Origin: DTU015 sp964406505
GTDB taxonomy: Bacteria > Bacillota > Sulfobacillia > Fermentithermobacillales > Fermentithermobacillaceae
Length of the DNA stretch: 14,162 nucleotides
Direction: 5' to 3'
Assembly (NCBI GenBank): GCA_964406505.1
Contig: CAYORX010000030.1
Span: 1-14,162 of the forward strand
Below, piece by piece: positions 1 to 5,883 of this stretch (within the stretch, counting starts at the first letter, position 1; each line of letters starts with the position of its first letter). The position numbers and the translations under genes were made by a program. The notes under the pieces were generated by a model. That model made no database searches. It was not told where the DNA came from and saw nothing but the letters and a program-made list of their open reading frames with translations.

Positions 1-741
1 GCGTAATGCTGCTTTAATCTCTTTTTCAGTGATTAATCTCGTATGCTCTAGCGGCTTCCCTGTAAGATACCACTGTTTTACTGCATCGGAAGTAAGAGAA
101 ATATATTGGTCGCGAAGTTTCCGATAATACATAGATTGTGGATCTACTTCTGCTTCCATCGCTGCCCTTAGGTGTGCTCTTTCTACACCTGGACTCGAAC
201 GTTTTTTGGCCCAATCTATCAACTGTTGAGCCGCTTCCTTACATAAAGAACCAATTTCGCTATCTTGAAACTTATATGAAAAACCAGCCGAAAGATCAAC
301 TTTTGTCTGATTTCTAACACCCGTTGACACGTCAATTTCTTTTCCTTCAACATAGGCAACGGCGGCTTCTACAGGAGTATCAGGACCGAAACCTGCATCA
401 TATCCAAGTTCTTGTGCGATTTCAGGTTTCATACTTAAACCGCCTGCTACAAGTTTAGCTTTATCTCTTAGGCCGGCAGCATCACACAAATCTGCAAACC
501 TAGCAAGAAGTTCAGCTGTACCATAGCTAAGCGCGCGACTAATCATTATGTAATCGGGTTTAGCCTCTTTAGCCCGAGATATAATTTCTTCGAGCGATAG
601 ATCGGGGGGAAGTAATTTTACAGCGTGCCCTTTTTCAATGAGTTTCCTGCGAATTAATTTAAGACCCACATCGTGTACCGGATCTAGCGGAGCCAAAAGG
701 ACTTTACGAGACCCAGTTGTGTTGTTTTTCTTACGCTTCAC
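1..741 (-). CDS. Cobalamin (B12)-binding protein related to the beta subunit of lysine/ornithine aminomutases, partial (3' end outside window)
   Basis: I read 247 codons open to the window edge, starting at a GTG (739-741) behind a good SD (AGAGGTGA) and overlapping the preceding 80-codon gene by 11 bases, so the two are probably translationally coupled. Residues 12-130 form a B12-binding Rossmann domain: LDPVHDVG (His23, probable lower cobalt ligand), SRAL near residue 68, and VAGG near 98-101. The stretch GLRDK...ELGYDAGFGP (90-120) matches, from memory, the B12 domain of KamE, the beta subunit of lysine 5,6-aminomutase. In KamE a dimerisation domain precedes the B12 domain on the same chain; here it seems to be the upstream gene. 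Residues ~145-247 form an extra, mostly helical region that I do not recognise. The Lys that holds PLP in KamE (11 residues after the His) is Leu here, with Lys at +10. It could be a B12 subunit of another mutase or a corrinoid protein; the substrate is unknown. Confidence 0.8.
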   Translation of the reverse strand, partial: MKRKKNNTTGSRKVLLAPLDPVHDVGLKLIRRKLIEKGHAVKLLPPDLSLEEIISRAKEAKPDYIMISRALSYGTAELLARFADLCDAAGLRDKAKLVAGGLSMKPEIAQELGYDAGFGPDTPVEAAVAYVEGKEIDVSTGVRNQTKVDLSAGFSYKFQDSEIGSLCKEAAQQLIDWAKKRSSPGVERAHLRAAMEAEVDPQSMYYRKLRDQYISLTSDAVKQWYLTGKPLEHTRLITEKEIKAALR

Positions 742-973
742 CTTGTTTCACCTCTGTAGAGAACCATTGGTAATCCGCTGAAGGACGATAGATATAACCT
801 CTCAGTCTGATCCTCACTCCTGGGCCTCCCATTTCGCAAAACACAATATCAGCATCTTCAAATCCCAATTCCGCCATAAACCGCAATCCTAATGTCTTAC
901 CTTCATCAAGGTCGTCACACAAAATAAAAGTCTCAATGTCGCATGCATCGAGGATCCGGTGCCTTACCGACAT
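731..973 (-). CDS. Small protein resembling the dimerisation domain of AdoCbl aminomutase beta subunits (KamE/OraE type)
   Basis: An 80-residue protein with ATG at 973 behind the G-rich SD GAGGGGGA. The stretch DEGKTLGLRFMAELGFED (residues ~23-40) followed by a beta-strand, a GGPG turn, another strand and SADY follows residue for residue the pattern I recall from the N-terminal domain of lysine 5,6-aminomutase KamE (a two-helix/beta dimerisation domain, Pfam OAM_dimer): an acidic helix, GxED, a V(F/Y) strand, a Gly-rich turn, and an aromatic strand ending in DY. In that family this domain is fused ahead of the B12 domain. Here it stands alone and its last codons overlap the B12-binding gene by 11 bases, so I infer a split beta subunit. 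The gene lies 22 bases after the FCD-regulator gene, in the same transcript. The homology call rests on remembered sequence and is moderate; that the gene is real is well supported by its SD and coupling. Confidence 0.72.
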   Translation of the reverse strand: MSVRHRILDACDIETFILCDDLDEGKTLGLRFMAELGFEDADIVFCEMGGPGVRIRLRGYIYRPSADYQWFSTEVKQGEA

Positions 974-995
974 TTATTAGTCCCCCTCGTATACT

Positions 996-1727
996 TTAAT
1001 CTATTTCTGCCCAATATTTGTCGACGTCTTCGATGACACCATCGATATGCTGCACCATAGCTGCTCTGGCACCTTTTTTATTTTTCCGAACCACCTGGAC
1101 TAAAATGCGTTTGTGACCTTCAACCATCTTGGAGCCCATTTTAGACCGAATACTCTCAAGCACTCGGCTTACTTGTGGATTATAATGGATTACATCGAGA
1201 GCGCTGAGAAGCACTTTATTTTTGCTAGCTCGGGCTAAGGTCCGATGAAATTCAACATCTTTACCTGCCCCCGATACACCTGCGTTGAGTAGTTTTTCGT
1301 GTTTCTTAATTATATTTCGTAGTTTATTAATATCTTCTTCAGAAGCATTTTCTGCCGCTAGGTAAGCCGTCTCACTTTCAATTGCTTTACGAGCGATTAA
1401 TGCATCTAGCAGATGTTTGCGACCGCGAATGGTCAAACTTTCTTCAAAAGCTGTATGAGATTGTTTTCTTATCCTTGCTTCAGCCCATTCTTTTAGCACC
1501 ACTTGTCCTTCAGGCGTGATAACTCTCCCAATATTACCCTCTGAACGCACATAACCTTTATCCTCGAGTAATCTTAAAAGCCTGCCCGCTGTTGCCTTGG
1601 AAATATCGAAGTTCTTATATTGTAAAAGCCGACGAAGCTTCCAAGCCCCAATAGGTTTTGATGATTCGCTAACAGCTTTTAGGGTCATAAAATGAATTTG
1701 TTCAAATCCCACGCTCAGAAACATCAC
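996..1727 (-). CDS. FCD-domain transcriptional regulator with an unusual N-terminal winged helix
   Basis: About 243 residues. Residues ~12-75 look like a winged helix (FEQIHFMTLKAV...ISKATAGRLLRLLEDKGYV...ITPEG), closer to the RNase R/NrpR-type winged helix (HTH_12) than to the GntR helix-turn-helix. Residues ~90-235 fit the all-helical FCD ligand domain of FadR-type regulators: LLDALIARKAIESETAYLAA, then DVEFHRTLARASKN (Asp and His expected for a metal/carboxylate site), a later GHKRILVQVV with a second His, and AAMVQHID with a third. FCD proteins usually sense organic acids or amino-acid-like effectors and act on adjacent catabolic genes, here RidA and the aminomutase-like genes. The longest reading starts at GTG 1727, but the SD-like AAAGGGTG abuts that codon; the ATG at 1724 or the in-frame GTG at about 1712 are alternatives. 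An 8-bp-arm palindrome lies just upstream and may be its operator. Confidence 0.82.
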   Translation of the reverse strand: MMFLSVGFEQIHFMTLKAVSESSKPIGAWKLRRLLQYKNFDISKATAGRLLRLLEDKGYVRSEGNIGRVITPEGQVVLKEWAEARIRKQSHTAFEESLTIRGRKHLLDALIARKAIESETAYLAAENASEEDINKLRNIIKKHEKLLNAGVSGAGKDVEFHRTLARASKNKVLLSALDVIHYNPQVSRVLESIRSKMGSKMVEGHKRILVQVVRKNKKGARAAMVQHIDGVIEDVDKYWAEID

Positions 1728-1756
1728 CCTTTACGCACGACAAAATAAACCAATGC

Positions 1757-1777
1757 TTTAAACCTACGTGGTTTAAA
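1757..1777. promoter_or_regulatory. Candidate operator: TTTAAACC-5-GGTTTAAA palindrome
   Basis: Perfect 8-bp inverted arms (1757-1764 and 1770-1777) separated by TACGT. It begins directly after the ridA stop codon and ends about 30 bases before the regulator start. It has no following T-run and an AT-rich stem, so it is a poor terminator. Length and symmetry suit a dimeric winged-helix regulator, so autoregulation by the FCD protein is the natural guess. I found no second copy in the ridA promoter region. Confidence 0.4.
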
Positions 1778-2239
1778 CTATCCCTTCACCAATGCAATAG
1801 CTTCCACTTCGACGGCACAATCAAGGGGCAACGATGATACGCCAATGGCTGCTCTGGCATGTCTGCCTTTTTCGCCAAACACCTTGCCAAATAGATCGGA
1901 GGCTCCATTTATCACTTTTGGTGCATCTGTAAAGTCAGGAGTCGATGCAACAAATCCGGTAACTTTAACAATACGTTCTATATTGTCTAAAGAGCCAGCC
2001 ATACTTTTCAGCACTGCCATTATGTTTAGGGCACATTGCTTAGCTTCTTCGTACGCTTCTTCCAAAGTAACCTCTTTACCGACTTTGCCTTTTACGTTAA
2101 GTTTACCATCCCTAAGCGGAGTTTGACCTGATACATAAATCCATCTATCTTCTTTTACACCGGGAACATATGATGCAACAGGAGCCGGTACTTCGGGAAG
2201 TGACAATCCTAATTCTGCAAGTTTTTGTTCGATCTTCAT
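1778..2239 (-). CDS. RidA/YjgF/YER057c/UK114-family enamine/imine deaminase
   Basis: A 153-residue protein with ATG at 2239 behind a strong SD (AAGGAGG, 8 bases away). It belongs to the slightly long (about 150 aa) RidA subgroup that carries an N-terminal KIEQKLAELGLSLPE segment. Family marks are WIYVSGQTPL, GKVGKEVTLEEAYEEAKQCALNIMAVLK, VKVTGFV, and at the end GRHARAAIGVSSLPLDCAVEVEAIA, whose Arg and Glu form the trimer-interface pocket in RidA proteins. RidA enzymes hydrolyse reactive 2-aminoacrylate-type enamines/imines released by PLP enzymes. Its place as first gene of a unit with an FCD regulator and aminomutase-like proteins suggests it clears a reactive intermediate of that pathway, or has been recruited as a pathway deaminase. 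The pathway assignment is inference. Confidence 0.93.
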   Translation of the reverse strand: MKIEQKLAELGLSLPEVPAPVASYVPGVKEDRWIYVSGQTPLRDGKLNVKGKVGKEVTLEEAYEEAKQCALNIMAVLKSMAGSLDNIERIVKVTGFVASTPDFTDAPKVINGASDLFGKVFGEKGRHARAAIGVSSLPLDCAVEVEAIALVKG

Positions 2240-2314
2240 AATATGTACCTCCTTAATTAACTTTGAAACATCGTAGATATAAACTACCTCACCGTTGACT
2301 AGGTGATCATCACG

Positions 2315-2343
2315 ATAATATCATCCAAATATTTTACATACAA
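2315..2343 (-). promoter_or_regulatory. Sigma-A-type promoter for the ridA-regulator-aminomutase-like unit
   Basis: On the minus strand TTGTAT (2338-2343) and TATTAT (2315-2320) are separated by exactly 17 bases, giving 4/6 and 5/6 matches to the vegetative consensus. It lies about 75 bases before the ridA ATG, just after the spmB stop, where a new transcript is expected. A weak inverted repeat TCACC-8-GGTGA (2289-2306) lies just downstream and could be a regulator site. Confidence 0.55.
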
Positions 2344-2359
2344 TCCTAAGTTTACGAAA

Positions 2360-2899
2360 TCAACCTGCGTATACCATGAGTTTCCACACGATAAATCCAG
2401 TTATAAAACCGAATAAATCACCAATTAGGCAAGCTGGCAAAGCATGCTTGGTTTTTTGTATCCCTACTGATCCAAAATAAAGAGTTACTACATAGAAGGT
2501 AGTGTCAGTTGCACCTTGTAAAATCGAAGCGAGTAGTCCCATAGATGTGTCAGGTCCGTGAATACGCAATATGTCGCTAGTTACAGCTAAAGCACCACTC
2601 CCGCTTATCGGTCTGGTTATTACTAAAGGAAAAATATCCGCCGGTATTCCCAACGGTTTGAGAAACCAACTTAAAAATTTTGAGATGATCTCCAAAGCAC
2701 CCGACCCACGAAAACACGAAATACCTATAAAAATTGCGACCAAGTAAGGAAGAGTACCTGTGACTGCTTTCAAACCCTCCTCCGCTCCTTGTACAAACGT
2801 CTCATAAACTCGAATACCTTTAATCCACGCGTACAAAGGTACTCCAACAAGGATAGCCGGGAAAACATATAGTCCTAAGTTAGCAAGAAAAAACATCAT
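2360..2899 (-). CDS. spmB: Spore maturation protein B
   Basis: A 179-residue integral membrane protein of about five hydrophobic segments with the nucleoside-transporter gate fold shared by SpmA and SpmB. Family marks include GAEEGLKAVTGTLPYLVAIFIGI, FRGSGALE, FPLVITRPISGSGALAVTSDI and ILQGATDTTFYVVTLYFGSVGI. SpmA and SpmB act in the mother cell or forespore membranes to complete spore core dehydration and heat resistance in Bacillus. Its ATG overlaps the spmA stop (ATGA), with SD GAGGTGG upstream, so spmAB form one translationally coupled unit. A second ATG follows immediately; either could start. Length is normal. Confidence 0.95.
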   Translation of the reverse strand: MMFFLANLGLYVFPAILVGVPLYAWIKGIRVYETFVQGAEEGLKAVTGTLPYLVAIFIGISCFRGSGALEIISKFLSWFLKPLGIPADIFPLVITRPISGSGALAVTSDILRIHGPDTSMGLLASILQGATDTTFYVVTLYFGSVGIQKTKHALPACLIGDLFGFITGFIVWKLMVYAG

Positions 2900-3489
2900 T
2901 TAGGTCCACCTCTTCGGTAGCGGTGTTTCATTAAAAAAATTTTATGGGCGGTAAGTCCTGCGCAAGTAGCAATCAGCCCAGCAATAGCGGTTGGACCAGT
3001 AACGATAGCAGGATTGTGTGAACCCAAAGCAGCCCGAAGCGCGATAACTCCCGATGGAAAGATACAAAACCCCGCAGCACTTATCACAACCAAAGTAGTC
3101 ATTGACTCAATACCTTGTGTACTTTCACCGTAAACTTGCTTTATTTCTGACATAGCTTTGAGACCTAAAGGTGTCTGGGAGCTCAGTCCCAGAACATTTG
3201 ATATTATTGTAGCTGATATCGCCCCCATGACTTGCCGTTCGTCTTTTACATGTGGAAACAAAGGTCCTAAAATAGGTCGACTAATCTTCGCTAACATATC
3301 AATAACACCTGATTCGTTCGCTAATTTTTCTATCCCTACCCAAAGGCAGAATATCCCGGCAAAGCTAATTGCCAATTGAACAGCATCTTGCGCTCCTTCC
3401 AAAACAGAAGTGATCATTACATCTAAATTTCCAGTGATTATTGCTACTATAGAGCCAGATATGATCAGGAAAAGCCAAACAACATTCAA
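2896..3489 (-). CDS. spmA: Spore maturation protein A
   Basis: A 197-residue membrane protein. The open frame extends 97 codons further upstream, but that extension runs through the preceding SASP gene and is not SpmA-like. The real start is the TTG at 3487-3489, eight bases behind a perfect AAGGAGG, giving LNVVWLFLIISG at the N terminus, where SpmA proteins start, and the family's usual length. Marks: FCLWVGIEKLANESGVI, ISRPILGPLFPHV, MGAISATIISNVLGLSSQTPLGLKAMSEI, then a long hydrophobic C-terminal half. Partner of SpmB in spore core dehydration; it overlaps spmB by ATGA. The 161 bases upstream hold a compound hairpin and presumably the promoter, which I could not place with confidence. Confidence 0.95.
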   Translation of the reverse strand: MNVVWLFLIISGSIVAIITGNLDVMITSVLEGAQDAVQLAISFAGIFCLWVGIEKLANESGVIDMLAKISRPILGPLFPHVKDERQVMGAISATIISNVLGLSSQTPLGLKAMSEIKQVYGESTQGIESMTTLVVISAAGFCIFPSGVIALRAALGSHNPAIVTGPTAIAGLIATCAGLTAHKIFLMKHRYRRGGPK

Positions 3490-3585
3490 ATTTTTGACCT
3501 CCTTAAAGAAAGTATAAAACGACTCTTTGTTAAGATATGTATTAAAAGAACGCTGAATGAAAACACGAGGTATGGAAAATATATT

Positions 3586-3643
3586 GGGGCAACAACCCGG
3601 CAGGGCAGTATTTAGAACAGCTAGGCCAACGGGCTTTTGCCCC
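3586..3643 (-). terminator. Compound hairpin between the SASP gene and spmA (possible terminator)
   Basis: Arms GGGGCAA (3586-3592) and TTGCCCC (3637-3643) pair perfectly. After a symmetrical 3x3 internal loop, CCCG (3596-3599) pairs with CGGG (3630-3633), and a third short GGC/GCC pairing is possible in the loop. It starts 7 bases after the SASP stop codon. On the minus strand it is followed by AATATATTTT rather than a clean U-run, so it is an imperfect intrinsic terminator. It may separate an abundant SASP mRNA from spmAB, or protect the SASP 3' end. Confidence 0.45.
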
Positions 3644-3650
3644 TGTTTTA

Positions 3651-3980
3651 CTACCGCTGATGATTTTCTGCCATGTGAGTTTCGGCAAACTCGATCATTC
3701 GTTTGACCATTTGGCCACCTAACCGACCTCCAAGCCGACCACCAATTTGGCCGCACTCCCTTGAGGTCATGTTTGCCCATCCTACGGTACGAATTTTTTC
3801 GGCCAAACCTAGCTCTTCTGCAATTTCGTACTTCAAAACATCTAGGTTGGCCCTAAGTTCTTGTTCACCTCCACCCTGAATCAGTCCTAGTTCTTGGGCG
3901 ACTTCGTATTTTAGCCTATCTAATTCTCTTGTAGCTTCGGGATAGATAGGTCGTTTCGAATGGCGTCTTCCCAGAACCAT
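3651..3980 (-). CDS. Alpha/beta-type small acid-soluble spore protein, with duplicated protease-site helix
   Basis: A 109-residue DNA-binding spore coat-of-DNA protein, longer than the usual 60-75. Order: a basic start GRRHSKRPIYPEA, first helix LDRLKYEVAQELGL, a short GGGEQELRAN linker, a second copy LDVLKYEIAEELGL, then the canonical MTSRECGQIGGRLGG...MVKRMIEFAETHMA. The KYE(V/I)A(Q/E)ELG motif is where the germination protease GPR cleaves such proteins; here it occurs twice. Gly-rich IGGRLGGRLGGQ has an extra RLGG relative to most members. A perfect sigma-F-type promoter lies 25 bases upstream, fitting forespore expression. The first ATG (3978-3980) directly abuts AAGGAGGG, too close for normal initiation; an in-frame CTG two codons later (3972-3974) would be at ideal spacing. 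Confidence 0.93.
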   Translation of the reverse strand: MVLGRRHSKRPIYPEATRELDRLKYEVAQELGLIQGGGEQELRANLDVLKYEIAEELGLAEKIRTVGWANMTSRECGQIGGRLGGRLGGQMVKRMIEFAETHMAENHQR

Positions 3981-4004
3981 CCCTCCTTCAGGCGGTAGTT
4001 CACA

Positions 4005-4034
4005 TAGTGTCCCCCCGAAAAAGGTTTTGTAAAC
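4005..4034 (-). promoter_or_regulatory. Forespore (sigma-F-type) promoter for the SASP gene
   Basis: On the minus strand GTTTA (4030-4034), 15 bases, then GGGGACACTA (4005-4014). Both boxes match every defined position of the Bacillus sigma-F consensus (GYWTA, N15-16, GGNRANAHTR). The -10 box ends 25 bases before the gene's ATG, leaving a short leader containing the SD. Sigma-G has overlapping specificity, so use by sigma-G is also possible. A second, weaker sigma-G-like pair (GAATT-17-CAGATAA) lies just upstream. Confidence 0.65.
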
Positions 4035-4097
4035 TATATTTATCTGTATTTCATCGTGAAAATAATTCCAAGATCAAATTCGCGATATCGATGAATT

Positions 4098-4553
4098 CTA
4101 GTGCCTCGATCCATGAATTATGACATCTTCTTTTATACATGTTTTACGTTCCATTAACTCTGCCAATTTATCCAAAAGATCGGGTGCAGACTCTAGCAAA
4201 CGATCATAAATTGCTCTTGAGTCTACCGGTAGAAATCTAACTTTCGCTTTCCCGACCACAAGAAACCCGACGGGTTTTACTGATACGCCTGCACCGCTGC
4301 CTCCAGTGAAAGAAAGTTTAATCTTTTCGGCTGATTCGTCTTGTGAACCTTGTTCTTTTGACATACCGTATCCCTCTTCACCTAATGATTCATCGCCACC
4401 CCCGGCTACAAACCCAAACGTAACTTTGGAAACCGGAACTATTACCATTCCATCTTTAGTTTCTATCGTATTTCCCACAACGGTATTTACATCTACCATG
4501 GTGTTAAGGCTATCCATTGTAGTCCTCATTAAATCTTCGATGGGATGATTCAT
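4098..4553 (-). CDS. gerW: Sporulation protein of the GerW (YtfJ) family
   Basis: A 151-residue soluble protein. I take the ATG at 4551-4553 (MNHPIEDLMRTTM) as start because AGGAGG lies nine bases upstream; an earlier in-frame start at 4577 would put the SD inside the coding region. Family marks: MRTTMDSLNTMVDVNTVVGNTI near the start, IVPVSKVTFGFVAGGG, a low-complexity acidic stretch, then GGSGAGVSVKPVGFLVVGKAKVRFLPV. In B. subtilis YtfJ/GerW is made in the forespore and is needed for normal germination; its molecular role is not settled. It follows the DUF2953 gene by 42 bases, the same pair order as ytfI-ytfJ. Confidence 0.93.
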   Translation of the reverse strand: MNHPIEDLMRTTMDSLNTMVDVNTVVGNTIETKDGMVIVPVSKVTFGFVAGGGDESLGEEGYGMSKEQGSQDESAEKIKLSFTGGSGAGVSVKPVGFLVVGKAKVRFLPVDSRAIYDRLLESAPDLLDKLAELMERKTCIKEDVIIHGSRH

Positions 4554-4595
4554 AATAAAATACCTCCTACAGATCAACCTTTAATTTCCGAATCC

Positions 4596-5249
4596 TTACT
4601 TATCACCGCGTTCGTTAACAACATTTCTTAAAAATAACATAATGCTTATAACATTTAACAAGCTTACTCTAACCACCAGCTCGGTTTTCAATGCAAAATA
4701 AAATCGGTGATATACGGGTTCGAACTTGATGTACCATAGACGATGTTTCTCAAATGAACTGCATAATATCGATCCAAGAGCAGTCAATCCACCACAAAAT
4801 AAAGCAGTGTTACACGCATCTTGTAAACCTATTTTGCCCTTTATAGAAAATGCATCCAAATCGATAGTTTTCTCGAATTTATCAATTATTTTTCCGTAAA
4901 ACTCCGAATCCGGTGATAAAGGTGAGGAAGGTTTCGCTTCACCTTGCAATAATGTCAAAAAATGTTCATAAAAAAGAGTTTCGAATTTTTTGAAAGGTTC
5001 TTTCCAATTCTTATCAAATATGGTTGTAAAATTTTTAAAAAACACCGGCTTTACAGAAATGAGCATATTAATATGTGTTGCAGCAACATGAACGATTATT
5101 TTAATCTTTGATGGCAAAATTACCAATAGAGATGTGCCTAACAAGACAAACAGGCCGAAGATATACAACAAAACATATGCTGGGAAATTCAAATTCGCGA
5201 ATATTCCTTTCGCTAAATAATGTTGAGAATAACATGAAATACAAATCAT
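4596..5249 (-). CDS. DUF2953 (YtfI-like) membrane protein
   Basis: About 217 residues. One strong N-terminal membrane segment (YVLLYIFGLFVLLGTSLLVI) is followed by a strand-rich region starting KIKIIVHVAAT, a variable middle, and the family core IGLQDACNTALFCGGLTALGSIL, then I(K)FEPVY and a basic-hydrophobic C terminus. DUF2953 proteins commonly sit next to ytfJ/gerW, as here, and are thought to be sporulation-associated; the function is unknown. Start uncertain: the ATG at 5249 has only a weak SD, while an in-frame TTG at 5190-5192 has AAAGGA about 12 bases upstream and would put the membrane segment right at the N terminus, as in relatives. Confidence 0.82.
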   Translation of the reverse strand: MICISCYSQHYLAKGIFANLNFPAYVLLYIFGLFVLLGTSLLVILPSKIKIIVHVAATHINMLISVKPVFFKNFTTIFDKNWKEPFKKFETLFYEHFLTLLQGEAKPSSPLSPDSEFYGKIIDKFEKTIDLDAFSIKGKIGLQDACNTALFCGGLTALGSILCSSFEKHRLWYIKFEPVYHRFYFALKTELVVRVSLLNVISIMLFLRNVVNERGDK

Positions 5250-5308
5250 CGTTCTTCAATAGCATGTACTATTTGGAAGCAATTTATCGAAACGTGAATC
5301 ATTAATGC

Positions 5309-5848
5309 TTAGTCTTCTAATTCAGCCTGTTTCGGTTTTAAAGGGAGCGATTTAATTTGGGGTAAGTCAGAAAGGGAATTAAGCGAGGTTTTCTTTAAAA
5401 ATTCGGCGGTTGTACCATACAGTATAGGTCTACCTAAACTATCTTTACGCCCTAATTCCTGTACAAGTCCTTTTTCTATTAATGTGTTAAGGCTTGCTTC
5501 AGGATTTACATTTCTTATAGATTGAATGTCGCGCCTGGTAACAGGTTGGCAATATGCAATGATGGCGAGAGTTTCTATAGCCCCCTTGGATAATGTTACA
5601 GGGATCTTTTTTGCAAAGGCCCGTTCAATTACTTTTCCATACTCTGGTTTAGTAGCTAAACACAAACCACCGGCAACCCGTTGAATATAAATACCCCGCT
5701 CTTCATAAAATTTGTCCAATAGATAAATAGCTTCACTTATTTGCTCGCGAGTAACGTCAAGTACCTGCATAAGCTTTGAAATTAGCACCGGCTCGTCAGT
5801 GCAGAATAATATTGCTTCAACTAAATATTCTAGTTTCAACCATGCCAC
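5309..5848 (-). CDS. scpB: Segregation and condensation protein B
   Basis: A 179-residue protein made of two winged-helix domains. The N-terminal part has LKLEYLVEAILFCTDEPVLISKLMQVLDV, the middle GIYIQRVAGGLCLATKPEYG, and the C-terminal part LSKGAIETLAIIAYCQPVTRRDIQSIRNVN...TLIEKGLVQELGRKDSLGRPILYGTT, the diagnostic ScpB block. The usual Gly of IRGVN is Asn here. ScpB dimers bind the middle of ScpA and complete the Smc-ScpAB condensin that organises newly replicated origins. It follows scpA by about 35 bases. ATG at 5848 with ATAGGATG upstream. Length and motifs are otherwise normal. Confidence 0.96.
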   Translation of the reverse strand: MAWLKLEYLVEAILFCTDEPVLISKLMQVLDVTREQISEAIYLLDKFYEERGIYIQRVAGGLCLATKPEYGKVIERAFAKKIPVTLSKGAIETLAIIAYCQPVTRRDIQSIRNVNPEASLNTLIEKGLVQELGRKDSLGRPILYGTTAEFLKKTSLNSLSDLPQIKSLPLKPKQAELED

Positions 5849-5883
5849 ATCCTATATAAAACATAACGCTATTGAGCCCTATT

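Noticed and set aside
1845..2126. Plus-strand open frame opposite ridA, and similar plus-strand frames at 3158-3379, 7394-7732, 8097-8312, 11178-11561, 11850-12191 and 12239-12535.
   Set aside because: All lie antisense to strongly supported genes, resemble no family and lack SD sites; they are reading-frame shadows.
3490..3780. A 97-codon N-terminal extension in frame with spmA.
   Set aside because: It overlaps the SASP gene and the hairpin, has no SpmA similarity and no SD, whereas the TTG at 3489 has a perfect SD and gives the family length.
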